The position numbers and the translations under genes were made by a program. 64,000 nt of DNA from an uncultured Prevotella sp. (GTDB taxonomy: Bacteria > Bacteroidota > Bacteroidia > Bacteroidales > Bacteroidaceae). The DNA lies in contig CAMJDL010000014.1 in the NCBI GenBank assembly GCA_946404405.1, positions 1 to 64,000 on the forward strand. Direction: 5' to 3'. Shown piece after piece: positions 43,249 through 52,597 of this stretch. How positions within the stretch are numbered: position 1 is the first letter of the stretch; each line of letters begins with the position of its first letter. The notes under the pieces were generated by a model. That model was not told the origin of the DNA and did no database searches. It saw only the letters and a program-made list of their open reading frames with translations.

Positions 43249-44352
43249 CTACGAAAGGCCTAATAGGGGCTTCAGCAAACCATCCTTGTGGAAAGCGCGT
43301 AACGTTGTTATAGCGAAAGCAAGGAAGAGGAAAACGAATACGATCTTCTTCCTGCTGGGAGCCGAAGGCTTCACCGGCACCGTAGCACTCTGAAGAGTCA
43401 TGAATGCCGGGGTGTCCTGCTGTACCTGAGCCTCTGCACTCTGAAGCTGGGCCACATACGTCTGATAGGCCGTGAACTGAAGTTGAAGATCATTCTCAAG
43501 GTCGGTCAGCTTGGTGCGGACACTCTGCAGCACCAAATCCTGGTTGGCATCTGCAAACTCTGCATAGCGCTGACGGGCCTTCTCGTAGCGTACCTTCGCC
43601 TCGGCACACAGCTTCTTATTGTACTCATAGTCAACACGGGCCTTATTGGTACGATAGTCGGTAATAAACTGCTGCAGGCGCTCCTTGACGGAGTCGGCGA
43701 CGGTGGCACAGATGACAGGATCCTGGTCCCGGACATCAATCTTAATGACAAGTGTCTTCTGGTCGACATCGCAAACGACCTTGCGGTCAATCATCTGGGC
43801 AATGCGGGTCTGCTGTTTGGTCAGCCTGAAGGGATTCACCTTTGAATTATCCGTCGTGTCCTCTGTAGCGATGAGGCTGACAAGCGCACTGATTGTTCCA
43901 CCGATGGCTTTTCCCCACCACGTCCGTTTCTGGTCGTTGAGCAAGTAGTCATAGTAGCTCTTGGGCTTGACGCTGTCCTTCGCACAAACTTTCACATCGA
44001 ACAGACTGGTCTTAAAGTCGACCGAGTTCATCAGGTCGGGATAGAGCGTGGGCAGGAGAGCCTCGCTGCCACCGCCCATGGCGCTGTTACCCAACCTCAT
44101 ACCAAATGATCGGGCCAAAGACGCCAAAGAGCTGGTGCTGCGGCTTGTTGACAACTCAGGCGCCAACATTACCTCACACTTGTAGACTCTCGGCAGGGAG
44201 AAGGCATAAATACAGGCAAGGACAAAGGTGATGCCCAATACCTTATAATATGTCTTCTTGCGTTTCGTTACCGACCGCCATAAAGCACCGAAGTCGATGG
44301 ACGACTTTTCCACGGGCTTCACTTCTTCCATGTTGTTCTGTTCCATCGTCAT
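43249..44352 (-). CDS. Wzz-type chain-length/export regulator (no kinase domain)
   Basis: A 367-residue protein with an N-terminal membrane segment (TYYKVLGITFVLACIYAF), a periplasmic Wzz domain with coiled coil (QDLVLQSVRTKLTDLENDLQ), a proline-rich VKPSAPSRKK motif and a C-terminal membrane segment. Such proteins set polymer length and connect to the Wza channel. There is no fused or adjacent tyrosine kinase, unlike Wzc. I use the ATG at 44352, after the stop of the exporter gene; another ATG is 2 codons in. An upstream frame extension to 44433 lies inside the exporter gene. Confidence 0.88.
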   Translation of the reverse strand: MTMEQNNMEEVKPVEKSSIDFGALWRSVTKRKKTYYKVLGITFVLACIYAFSLPRVYKCEVMLAPELSTSRSTSSLASLARSFGMRLGNSAMGGGSEALLPTLYPDLMNSVDFKTSLFDVKVCAKDSVKPKSYYDYLLNDQKRTWWGKAIGGTISALVSLIATEDTTDNSKVNPFRLTKQQTRIAQMIDRKVVCDVDQKTLVIKIDVRDQDPVICATVADSVKERLQQFITDYRTNKARVDYEYNKKLCAEAKVRYEKARQRYAEFADANQDLVLQSVRTKLTDLENDLQLQFTAYQTYVAQLQSAEAQVQQDTPAFMTLQSATVPVKPSAPSRKKIVFVFLFLAFAITTLRAFHKDGLLKPLLGLS

Positions 44353-44357
44353 ACGGC

Positions 44358-46817
44358 TTACTTGGTTATCATGTAAATAATGGTGGCAATCATCGTACCG
44401 ACTGAGGCTACCGTTGAGCCTATACCGACCCACTGGGCAGTGGTCATGGCCTCACGCTTGGGCTTCGAAGGAACGATAATCTCGCAGCCCGGCGTAATCT
44501 TGGCACCGTGGTTGACCTGTGCCATCGTTCCGTTAGGATAGATGACATAGCCCTTGCGCTTCTTGGCACGGTCGCCGAAACCGCCGGCCTGACGGATATA
44601 CCACTTATAGTTCTTACCCTCTTCGTAGGCCACAGTGTTGGGATACATGACGTCGCCACTAATCTTAACCGTCCCATCATATTCGGGAATCACCAGACGG
44701 TCGCCCTCACGAAGCACGATGTCGGCATCGCCACCGGGATTTCTCAGGGCTTCCTCCAAATGGATACCGACCCTATATACATCGGCCTGCTCCACTTTCT
44801 CAATGGCTACGGAGTCATCGCTCTCCTGACTCATCCGGACGGTCTGCATGGCCATACGCAGACGGGCACGTTCCGTTTCATTCATGCGACGCTCCAAGCG
44901 TGCTCCTTCAACGTAAGCATCTTCAGTGACACCACCAGCGATTTTTACGAGGTCGCTCAGACGCTGGTTCTTCTTCTCCAAGGTATAGTCACCGGCAAAA
45001 TTAACCTCGCCTTCAATCGTGATTCTTCGAGGCGTATGGAAACCGGGACTGCGGAACACCTGTACAATATCATAAGGCTCGAGCATAAAGCCAGGCGTGC
45101 CGTCGATGACGAAACCGTCCTTCAACTCGAACGAGAAGCTCTTAGCCAAATCAGAAGTGGCCTTGGTAGCCTTGGGGTCGATGAGACGGCGGGAGACAGT
45201 AACCTTGGCTACAGAAGCAGCATCAGTCAGACCACCAGCCTTCATCACCAGGTCTTCAATCGACATGTTAGCGGCCCACTGATAACGTCCGGGGGACTGA
45301 ACCTCGCCATTAATCTGTACATAGCGATTACTAATCAACTCCGACTGCGTGGGAATGAACAGCACATCTTCGTTGGCTAATGGTATGTCGGCCACCGTGC
45401 CGCCCATGATACCTGCCACATCAACGGGGATAACCTCCAAAGAGCGGTCGGCACGCATGCGGTGCAAGACGGCACGGGCTGTGAAGGCGTCCTCGGTCAG
45501 TCCGTCGGCCTGCTCAATGAGACTACGGACAGTGGTCACCTGCTCGCCAAGCCTGTACTGGCCGGGGCGGAAGACGGCACCACTAATCTCAACCATATTC
45601 TCGAAGCGGTCGAGGATGGCGTCAACCTGTACGGCATCACCGTCAGCCACCTTGAAAGAGGCCTGCTCGAACTCATCGATATTGAACACGCCAAAACGTT
45701 CGCCAGACTTACGAATCAAGCGGACACTCTTGCGATAAGCGTCGCCAGAGTAGCCACCAGCATACTTCAGCAGCGTGGAAACGCTCTCGTTGGCACGCAT
45801 CTCATAGTACATGGGGCGCTTGACATTACCCGTGACATTGACCAGACAATCGTAAGGGCCGACCTGAATAACATCACCGTCCTTCAAACGGATGTTGCCA
45901 GCAAGGCGGCCATTCAGAATATACTCATAAATATCGACAATGGTCACCAAGTTGCCGCCACGGAGCACACGGACGTTACGCAAGGTACCCAGATCGTTGA
46001 TACCGCCTGCTGCATAAAGGGCGTGGAACACGCTGGCAAAGGCGCTGAGATGATAGGTGCCGGGCTTGTTGACCTCGCCCATGACATTAATCATGATGGT
46101 ACGAGTCTGGCCGACACTCACCTTCAGGCTCGAACTGCTGTAACGAGAGCCAAGGCTGGCACGGATGCGGCTGTTAGCGGCAGCCACCGTCATACCCGAC
46201 ACGGTGATGGGGCCATAGTCTGGGACCGTCACCGTTCCCTCGGGCGAAACCGTCAGCTGGAACGACTTCTGCGAAGCACCGTAGACATCGATGACCAACT
46301 GGTCGCCAGGACCAAGGACGTAGTCCTGCGGCGTGGCAATGTTCATGTTGGGCTCGAACGACAGCAGCTTGTTGTTGAAGATGTCGTGACCAAACACTTT
46401 CTTGGTGTCAAAGGCATCGACCGACTCGTCCATGGTCCCTTCCTGAAGGGTCTCTTCGTATCTGAGGTCGGCATCATCGTTTAGCTGGGTCCTGGTGCCG
46501 GACTTGCCCGATGTGATTTCATCGGCGATTTCTGAGTTGTTGGTACGCATACGAGAGTTCAGCTCGCTGGTTGCCTCATCGGCAACACCACTGAGTCCAC
46601 GGCTGCGGAGCTGCTTTTCGTACTTGGCACGGACACGGCGTATCTGGTCGATATTGACACCACGCTGCACAAGTTTGGTGACAATCTGCGACCGCGAAGA
46701 GCCGGCAGCAGTCTCGCGCTTGATCAACTCCATCACCTGATTGTCGCTCATCGACTGGGCGAAGGCGGCCATAGGCAGGAACAACAATAGCAACAGTAAA
46801 GTTCTAAAATGCTTCAT
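44358..46817 (-). CDS. wza: Wza-like outer-membrane polysaccharide exporter with SLBB domains
   Basis: The 819-residue protein has a signal peptide (ending AAFAQ) and a helical DNQVMELIKRETAAGSSRSQIVTKLVQRG region. A Poly_export domain follows (YVLGPGDQLVIDVYG near residue 165), then five or six SLBB repeats (for example GEVNKPGTYHL, GNVKRPMYYEM, GAVFRPGQYRL, GEVQSPGRYQW, GEVNFAGDYTL). Close to the C-terminus is one hydrophobic segment. It forms the secretion channel. It is the first gene of the polysaccharide operon, about 145 bases after the predicted start of transcription. Confidence 0.93.
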   Translation of the reverse strand: MKHFRTLLLLLLFLPMAAFAQSMSDNQVMELIKRETAAGSSRSQIVTKLVQRGVNIDQIRRVRAKYEKQLRSRGLSGVADEATSELNSRMRTNNSEIADEITSGKSGTRTQLNDDADLRYEETLQEGTMDESVDAFDTKKVFGHDIFNNKLLSFEPNMNIATPQDYVLGPGDQLVIDVYGASQKSFQLTVSPEGTVTVPDYGPITVSGMTVAAANSRIRASLGSRYSSSSLKVSVGQTRTIMINVMGEVNKPGTYHLSAFASVFHALYAAGGINDLGTLRNVRVLRGGNLVTIVDIYEYILNGRLAGNIRLKDGDVIQVGPYDCLVNVTGNVKRPMYYEMRANESVSTLLKYAGGYSGDAYRKSVRLIRKSGERFGVFNIDEFEQASFKVADGDAVQVDAILDRFENMVEISGAVFRPGQYRLGEQVTTVRSLIEQADGLTEDAFTARAVLHRMRADRSLEVIPVDVAGIMGGTVADIPLANEDVLFIPTQSELISNRYVQINGEVQSPGRYQWAANMSIEDLVMKAGGLTDAASVAKVTVSRRLIDPKATKATSDLAKSFSFELKDGFVIDGTPGFMLEPYDIVQVFRSPGFHTPRRITIEGEVNFAGDYTLEKKNQRLSDLVKIAGGVTEDAYVEGARLERRMNETERARLRMAMQTVRMSQESDDSVAIEKVEQADVYRVGIHLEEALRNPGGDADIVLREGDRLVIPEYDGTVKISGDVMYPNTVAYEEGKNYKWYIRQAGGFGDRAKKRKGYVIYPNGTMAQVNHGAKITPGCEIIVPSKPKREAMTTAQWVGIGSTVASVGTMIATIIYMITK

Positions 46818-46967
46818 CTATTGATAGTTTTATGTTAGAATACAACACAACCTCTCTTCCTAACGATAAAGCAGAAACCGTTGGTTTCCAGCACGTTAGT
46901 TATCTGTCAATACAAATACTTACGGAAAAGAGGGTCTTGAGCATGCTCTTTTTCGAATTTCAGGGTA

Positions 46968-46998
46968 CAAAGGTACGAAATTATCTGAATAGTACAAA
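46968..46998 (-). promoter_or_regulatory. Promoter of the polysaccharide operon
   Basis: On the minus strand TTTG at 46998-46995 and TACCTTTG at 46975-46968 are separated by exactly 19 bases. A leader of about 140 bases follows before the exporter start, with a GAGCATGCTC palindrome. No UpxY-like antiterminator gene is seen. Confidence 0.82.
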
Positions 46999-47000
46999 AT

Positions 47001-47034
47001 AAAAAAAGGAAAAAGCCGCGCTGGGCGGCTTTTT
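47001..47034 (-). terminator. Terminator of nagB
   Basis: A stem of 10 base pairs (47010-47019 with 47025-47034, core GCCGC/GCGGC) with a 5-base loop is followed on the minus strand by CC and a run of seven T. It separates nagB from the polysaccharide operon promoter. Confidence 0.87.
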
Positions 47035-47048
47035 TCTCTTTTTTAACT

Positions 47049-47843
47049 TTACAAAAGGTTGTTACGCTCAATATCCTTGAAATAGCGGTAGGTGCCTACC
47101 TTCAGTTCGTCGCAGGCAGCCTCGTCGGCCACGATGATACCGTGCTGGTGCATCTGCAGGGCCGAGATGGTCCACATGTGGTTGACACTGCCCTCGATGG
47201 CAGCCTGAAGGGCACGGCACTTGGCATGGCCATTGACTAGGATCATCACCTCGCGGGCAGCCATCACGGTGCCTACGCCGACGGTCAGCGCAGTCTTGGG
47301 CACCTTGTTTATATCGCCCTCGAAGAAGCGCGAGTTGGCAATGATCGTATCGGTGGTCAAGGTCTTCTGGCGAGTGCGGCTGGTCAATGAGGAGCCAGGC
47401 TCGTTGAAGGCGATATGTCCGTCGGGGCCAATACCACCGAGGAAGAGGTCGACACCTCCGAACTTCTCTATCTCCTTCTCGTAGGCGGCACACTCGGCAT
47501 CGAGGTCGGGGGCATTGCCGTTGAGAATGTGGATGTTCTCACGGGGACAGTCGATGTGGTTGAACAAGTTACTGAACATGAAGCTGTGATAGCTCTCAGG
47601 ATGGTCGACGGGCAGGCCGACATACTCGTCCATATTGAAAGTGACAACGTTCTTGAACGACACCTTTCCGTCCTGACAGGCCTTGACCAGGGCACGGTAC
47701 ATACCGATGGGCGAAGAGCCGGTGGGCAGACCAAGTACAAAGGGCTTCTCAGGTGTTGGTTTTGCGGCGTTGATACGCTCGATGACATGATTGGCGGCCC
47801 ACTGGGACATCAAATCATAATTGGGTTCAATAATTACGCGCAT
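47049..47843 (-). CDS. nagB: Glucosamine-6-phosphate deaminase
   Basis: NagB converts glucosamine-6-phosphate to fructose-6-phosphate and ammonia in amino-sugar use. The 264-residue length is normal. Typical segments are [28 protein letters not shown] with the catalytic Asp, [18 protein letters not shown] with the active-site His and Glu, and [10 protein letters not shown]. It starts 22 bases after the M6 peptidase gene ends and has a strong terminator. Confidence 0.97.
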   Translation of the reverse strand: MRVIIEPNYDLMSQWAANHVIERINAAKPTPEKPFVLGLPTGSSPIGMYRALVKACQDGKVSFKNVVTFNMDEYVGLPVDHPESYHSFMFSNLFNHIDCPRENIHILNGNAPDLDAECAAYEKEIEKFGGVDLFLGGIGPDGHIAFNEPGSSLTSRTRQKTLTTDTIIANSRFFEGDINKVPKTALTVGVGTVMAAREVMILVNGHAKCRALQAAIEGSVNHMWTISALQMHQHGIIVADEAACDELKVGTYRYFKDIERNNLL

Positions 47844-47865
47844 AAGCTTTGTTGGTTTGTTGTTG

Positions 47866-49398
47866 TTATTGTATGATTACTTTCTTTCCTTCAACGATAT
47901 AGATGCCCTTTCCTGGACGGCCAGCGATACGGCGGCCCGACAAGTCATAATAGGCATCGCCGGCAGCACGTGGAGTCATGAGGTCATGGACAGCATCAAG
48001 ATCTCCGCCTCGGAAGTCGAATGAGACAAGGCCTTCATCAGTCATTCTGATGTTGGTGATAGGTGTCTCTGTATCAGTCAGGGCCTGGTCGACCGTTGAC
48101 GTTGAATCTGTGGTCCACGGGAAGGGGCTGGTACTCAGGTAGAGACAGTTCATTCGTGTCTTGTTGATATACTTCGTCTTAGCGTCACGCAGCTCCAACA
48201 AGTTATCCCAAGCATCGTAGTCGAGACCGTCGGCATGAACCAACTCGTAACGGTAAGCGCCCTTCACATTGTTGACCGAATTCGACGACCACTTCGACTC
48301 CAGATAGTCCACATGATAGATAACCAGTCCTCGGCCCGGTACACCAAGACTCCAGCCCTGCCATTGGCGGTTCTCCAAGAGATAATAGTTGTCTTCGGTC
48401 TTCTTGATGATGTACACATCGCCGCCGTCGGCAAGAGTCTTCATATTCTTGATAGTGGTCGGCTCCGTCAACTCGACAGGCGTCAACCAGCCGAAGAGCA
48501 TCTTTTCCAACGGTGAATAGTCGGGGGGGCACCAGCCATAGTTGGTGAAGTTGCCGCCATCCATCAAGTCCCACTCGTCGACGACAGAGTAGCCGGCGTC
48601 ATTAGTTGTGGGATAGATATCGGGCAGACCTAAGCTATGGCTGAACTCATGGCAGATGGTGCCAATACCACAGCTGCCAAGATTGTTCTTCCACAACTCG
48701 CCACTGGCAGAGAAGTTGGCTATCTTGGTTCCGTCGGGAGCTGTCACTGTGGTGAAGGAGCCCGTGTTCGGCCAGATATGGCCATAGCTTCCTTGGCCCT
48801 GATTGCCACAAAGACCGGCATACACGCAGATAACCTGGTCTACACTTCCGTTGCCATCCCAGTCGTACTGTTTGAAGTCATGGTCCGGGTTCTGCTTCAG
48901 CAGCTCAAGCATCGCATCGTGGAACTGGTCTTTGCCGTAGTTTCTAATCTTTTCTGTCGGAGCAGTGTAAGGATTGGCCAACGTATCGAGTTTAATTGGT
49001 CCAAAGACATCGAACTCCATATTGAAGCGACCGCCTGACTGGTCGCGGAAATAGTCGGCCACGCAGCCCACACCGTTCCGCTTGTTATAGCCACTCTCGT
49101 TGAAGATGGAGTTGTATGTCTTATTCGGGTTCTCCATCTGGAAGTCCACATCGCGGAACGACACCAGGACGACCATCTGCTTATAGACCCTCGTGGAATC
49201 CCAGTCCTTGCGTATCCTGGGCAGTTGGTGGCGGGTGCCACGGGTCAAGCCGCCACCGTCGGTCAGGTCGGGAGTGCAGTCGCCACGGACTACCTCAATG
49301 TCCTGAGCTTGGACGACAAGGGGAAAAAGCGCAGCACAGCAAAAGGCCAGAAGGCCCTTTGCCAGCCAGACGTTCCATATTCTGTTATTCATTTCCAT
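47866..49398 (-). CDS. Secreted M6-family metallopeptidase
   Basis: The 510-residue protein has a signal peptide ([18 protein letters not shown]), a domain with [15 protein letters not shown] as the HExxH zinc site and its third ligand region, and [17 protein letters not shown] typical of immune-inhibitor-A-like (M6) peptidases. It ends in a tail [10 protein letters not shown]...[13 protein letters not shown], common on Prevotella secreted proteins. I start at the ATG at 49398 (49392 is also possible), because an earlier start at 49434 would lie upstream of the predicted -7 box at 49422-49429. It is likely exported to degrade host or dietary protein. Confidence 0.88.
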   Translation of the reverse strand: MEMNNRIWNVWLAKGLLAFCCAALFPLVVQAQDIEVVRGDCTPDLTDGGGLTRGTRHQLPRIRKDWDSTRVYKQMVVLVSFRDVDFQMENPNKTYNSIFNESGYNKRNGVGCVADYFRDQSGGRFNMEFDVFGPIKLDTLANPYTAPTEKIRNYGKDQFHDAMLELLKQNPDHDFKQYDWDGNGSVDQVICVYAGLCGNQGQGSYGHIWPNTGSFTTVTAPDGTKIANFSASGELWKNNLGSCGIGTICHEFSHSLGLPDIYPTTNDAGYSVVDEWDLMDGGNFTNYGWCPPDYSPLEKMLFGWLTPVELTEPTTIKNMKTLADGGDVYIIKKTEDNYYLLENRQWQGWSLGVPGRGLVIYHVDYLESKWSSNSVNNVKGAYRYELVHADGLDYDAWDNLLELRDAKTKYINKTRMNCLYLSTSPFPWTTDSTSTVDQALTDTETPITNIRMTDEGLVSFDFRGGDLDAVHDLMTPRAAGDAYYDLSGRRIAGRPGKGIYIVEGKKVIIQ

Positions 49399-49421
49399 AC
49401 AATTACAGGTATTAACGGGTG

Positions 49422-49429
49422 CAAAGGTA
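49422..49429 (-). promoter_or_regulatory. -7 box of the M6 peptidase gene
   Basis: TACCTTTG on the minus strand, 23 bases before the chosen start. The -33 position reads TATG at 19 bases spacing, a partial match. Confidence 0.55.
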
Positions 49430-49502
49430 CGCATTTTCTTCGTAATTCCATACGATTATGGCGTTAAACTTCTTGAATAACACCACCTCGTGTGGTATTG
49501 GT

Positions 49503-49682
49503 TCATTTCAACAGAACCTTCTTTCTTCGGAGGATGTAAATGCCACCTGTCGGCTTCGCAGTTTGTTTGCGACCTGACAAGTCATATATATCTGCGGAGC
49601 CTCCATTCGGTACAGTGGAAACACCTTGAACCGCCGTTACATCAAGAAGTCCATTGGCAGCAAAATCGAGTACAGATGTTAG
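49503..49682 (-). pseudogene. Orphan 3-prime end of a secreted-protein gene
   Basis: Directly after the stop of the BspA-like gene, another frame reads about 59 codons, including SVLDFAANGLLDV, then DIYDLSGRKQTAKPTGGIYILRRKKVLLK and a TGA at 49505-49503. This is the standard Prevotella C-terminal tail without its protein. The BspA-like gene already has its own different tail. The piece is most simply the leftover end of an earlier gene whose body was replaced. Confidence 0.7.
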
Positions 49683-51652
49683 TTAACGACAACCATCCTT
49701 ATACCCTGGCTGGTGCGCATAATGTTAATACCTTTCTGCAGCTTGTCAAGTTTCTGACCATCAATAGAGAAAATTTCAGCTTCCTTGGCTAAGTGGAACG
49801 TATTGATGACTACTGTTTCATTGAAGCCAATAATATCACCAAACCCACTCCATGGATATGCATTTTTGTAGATGTCAACAAGATTGTCGTTCACCCTCAG
49901 GGTGGCATTCTCGACAGGAGTTCCATCAAAGCTGTCATCGCAAGAATAAGGAACCGATTCTGCGTAGCACTCAACAACGAGCGTGTTATCCTCGCCTCTT
50001 ACCCCTGCATCTTTTGACTGAGCAATATTTGCAAAGGCCTTCGTGCCAATAAACTGTACGTCCTTTCCAAGCGTAAGCTTGTTCAGATTGATACAGCCGT
50101 TGAAGGCATTGGCAAGGATGGACTCCATACCGTCATAAATTGTAACCGAATTGACGTTATTACAACCTTCAAAGGCTCTCTGGCCGATAGTAGTCACATA
50201 ATACTGGTTGTTGTTGATGACTACAACAGAATTTATAGCCACATCGCTCACATTCTCACCCTTGACAAGTACTGCCTGGCCGTCTTCAATCTGGTAGCAG
50301 TTACCCATCACCTCGTAGTTTTCCTTAGCGAATACGCCAGAAACAATTACGTCCTCAGCAGGCATCTTATTCGGCATCCAACTCCAGCCCGAGAAAGAGT
50401 AACCTTCCTTTGTAGGTCCTTCCTCTTCAGGAAGTCTGTCCCCATAGACCACGTCAATGGTCTTATACACCTCTCCATCAACCATAAAGATTAGCTTATA
50501 TGTATTGATGGTGAGTATGCCTGTGACCATAACATCTTCAGCTGGCATAGTACTTGGAATGTAGGACCAACCACTGAACACATACCCTTCTTTTGTCGGG
50601 TTTGCCTCCGGAATAATATCAGAGCCGTATTCCATTTCTTTTGTCTTATACTCTTCACCGTCCAAAAGATATATAAGTTTGTATTTCTTTACATTAAATG
50701 TTCCCGAGACAACGACATCTTCCCCTGGCATTTTGGAAGGTATCCAACCCCATCCCGAAAAAGAGTAACCTTCTTTGGTCGGCTCAGCTTCTGGAGTGAT
50801 ATTATCGCCCTCATTGTAATTAGTAGTCATATAAACCTCACCGTCTACCAAATATGTGAGTGTATACAATCGCGGCTTTGCTGATATAGCCCTTATCTCC
50901 TTGAAGCCCTTCCAAGGGGTAACAGACTTGTAATTGTTGATGGCCAAATTTGGCACAAAAAGGGTCGCATTTTCTAATATCTCCGAAGAAAAAGCCCCAC
51001 TGCTGGCTGCTGGAGGGTATTCCCTTTCACAAGTGATAGTTTTTAATCCGCTGGTCTTGTAAAACGCTTCAAGACCTATATCTGTCACGCTGTTAGGGAT
51101 GGTAAATGATGTCAGACTGCTGCAAAAAGCAAACAATCCAGAAGGAATAGCTGTCAATCTGTTTGAAACACAAACTGAGACCAAGTTAATACAATCACTA
51201 AAGGCCCCCTCTCCGATGGTTGTTACACTGGTTGGAATAGATACAGTTTTTAAGCTTTGACACTCACAGAATGTATAATCTCCTATGGTCGTGACACTAT
51301 CGGGAATAGATATAGCTTCTAGGCCTATGCATCCACGGAACGCATGATCTCCTATTTTCGTCACACTATTGGGAATAGATACAGATTGCAGACTTCCACA
51401 TTTATAGAATGCTCCATCTCCAATAGCCGTTACGGTGTATAGGTCACCTTCATAAAAAACTTCATTTGGTATAACGACATTACCGGAATAATTTGAGTAG
51501 AAGGCATTTCTATCATACTGTTCTTTACAAGTCACCTCTACAGTTTTATATTTCTTGTAGAGGATATAATAGATTCCATCAATTTGCACATTATAAGCAC
51601 CAACAAAAGCCGGTAATAAAACTGCCAATAATAAGTTGATATATTTCTTCAT
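49679..51652 (-). CDS. BspA-like leucine-rich-repeat surface protein with InlB-type repeats
   Basis: A 657-residue exported protein. The signal peptide (MKKYINLLLAVLLPAFVGA) is followed by LRR_5/BspA repeats to about residue 235 (VSIPNSVTKIGDHAF, AISIPDSVTTIGDYTF, TVSIPTSVTTIGEGAF). Three Listeria-Bacteroides (InlB_B) repeats of about 60 residues follow (EPTKEGYSFSGWGWIPSKMP and similar), then more BspA repeats and a C-terminal tail (EIFSIDGQKLDK...MVVVN). Such proteins bind host or bacterial surfaces. A -7 box is at 51678-51685. The tail differs from the usual DLSGR form and is followed by a spare one. Confidence 0.88.
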   Translation of the reverse strand: MKKYINLLLAVLLPAFVGAYNVQIDGIYYILYKKYKTVEVTCKEQYDRNAFYSNYSGNVVIPNEVFYEGDLYTVTAIGDGAFYKCGSLQSVSIPNSVTKIGDHAFRGCIGLEAISIPDSVTTIGDYTFCECQSLKTVSIPTSVTTIGEGAFSDCINLVSVCVSNRLTAIPSGLFAFCSSLTSFTIPNSVTDIGLEAFYKTSGLKTITCEREYPPAASSGAFSSEILENATLFVPNLAINNYKSVTPWKGFKEIRAISAKPRLYTLTYLVDGEVYMTTNYNEGDNITPEAEPTKEGYSFSGWGWIPSKMPGEDVVVSGTFNVKKYKLIYLLDGEEYKTKEMEYGSDIIPEANPTKEGYVFSGWSYIPSTMPAEDVMVTGILTINTYKLIFMVDGEVYKTIDVVYGDRLPEEEGPTKEGYSFSGWSWMPNKMPAEDVIVSGVFAKENYEVMGNCYQIEDGQAVLVKGENVSDVAINSVVVINNNQYYVTTIGQRAFEGCNNVNSVTIYDGMESILANAFNGCINLNKLTLGKDVQFIGTKAFANIAQSKDAGVRGEDNTLVVECYAESVPYSCDDSFDGTPVENATLRVNDNLVDIYKNAYPWSGFGDIIGFNETVVINTFHLAKEAEIFSIDGQKLDKLQKGINIMRTSQGIRMVVVN

Positions 51653-51677
51653 ATACTCACAAACTTTAAATATTTAA

Positions 51678-51685
51678 CAAAGATA
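51678..51685 (-). promoter_or_regulatory. -7 box of the BspA-like gene
   Basis: TATCTTTG on the minus strand, 25 bases before the start codon. No convincing -33 box is seen. Confidence 0.45.
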
Positions 51686-51766
51686 CTACTTAAATCAATA
51701 GGTGGTACACCCTGTTAGATTTCTCTTGACAAGAACCAGTCTATGACGATATACTGTTAGACTGTT

Positions 51767-52585
51767 TTAAACGTCTATCTCCGGCATTGAATAATTTCCG
51801 CTATTGTCAAACACGATAACTCTTCCTCCACCTTGATTAATCAGTTCACCTTTATACGTTACTTGCGTGTTGTAGAAATACCACGTATAGGACTGGCCTT
51901 TAACGTCATTTCGGTCCTTCATAGCATCTAATAAGGTCGTTAATTCTCCATACACCCCTGTATCATAAGCAACACTTACATAAGACAGTGATTTGGCTGC
52001 AGACTTAACCAAATTCGCAATATCTCCAGTAACCTGTGTCCCAGGTATTTCTAAATGTTCTATATCATTCCGGTCTTTAATCATACTTAAGTCCCCCGCA
52101 CAAGTCAAATATGAACAAAGGATTTGAGGACAAGACAGGAATGCAAATTGCCTGAAGTCTGCGACGGCAGCATAATCTCTCGCCTCTTGCTGAGCAAGAC
52201 TTCCAACACCACGATGTTCGCTGCAATCATACACTTCTGCCCGTGTCGTTCCAACTGTACACTTTAGTGTAAATCCCAAGTGACCACTCGCATAAGTATT
52301 ATCAAATAAGTAACTTGTTACTACATTACCTTGTTCGTCAGTTTCTGTTCCAGTCTCAAATTGAACCAAGAAGTCTGCATTGTTGTTTATGGTCATCAAT
52401 TTGCCATTGTAGACTTTCACTTTAACTAAAATATCTAAACTTTTCTTTGCTATGCGAAGACCTTGCATTTTATTATTTTCTATCACATATTCTAATCCAC
52501 CAGGATAATTAAGAATAAACTTGTTAAATCCAAGAGTCGGCTCTGCTATGACTGTGTTTGTTCTAAGAATTAATGCTTGTTTCAT
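51767..52585 (-). CDS. Unknown protein, possibly of phage origin
   Basis: A 272-residue protein without signal peptide or membrane segment. The first part is beta-rich (ILRTNTVIAEPTLGFNKFILNYPGG) and the second has a leucine-rich-repeat-like rhythm (DIEHLEIPGTQVTGDIANLVKSAAKSLSYVSVAYD). It ends in a glycine-rich turn and acidic tail. I do not recognise a named family. Similar soluble, beta-rich proteins occur among structural genes of gut Bacteroidales phages, and the neighbour has phage-like repeats, so a phage-derived origin is possible. Confidence 0.6.
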   Translation of the reverse strand: MKQALILRTNTVIAEPTLGFNKFILNYPGGLEYVIENNKMQGLRIAKKSLDILVKVKVYNGKLMTINNNADFLVQFETGTETDEQGNVVTSYLFDNTYASGHLGFTLKCTVGTTRAEVYDCSEHRGVGSLAQQEARDYAAVADFRQFAFLSCPQILCSYLTCAGDLSMIKDRNDIEHLEIPGTQVTGDIANLVKSAAKSLSYVSVAYDTGVYGELTTLLDAMKDRNDVKGQSYTWYFYNTQVTYKGELINQGGGRVIVFDNSGNYSMPEIDV

Positions 52586-52597
52586 GCTTGTAAAAAA

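Noticed and set aside
49476..49499. Terminator after the orphan tail fragment
   Set aside because: Only a weak ACCAC/GTGGT stem is visible and there is no T run on the minus strand.
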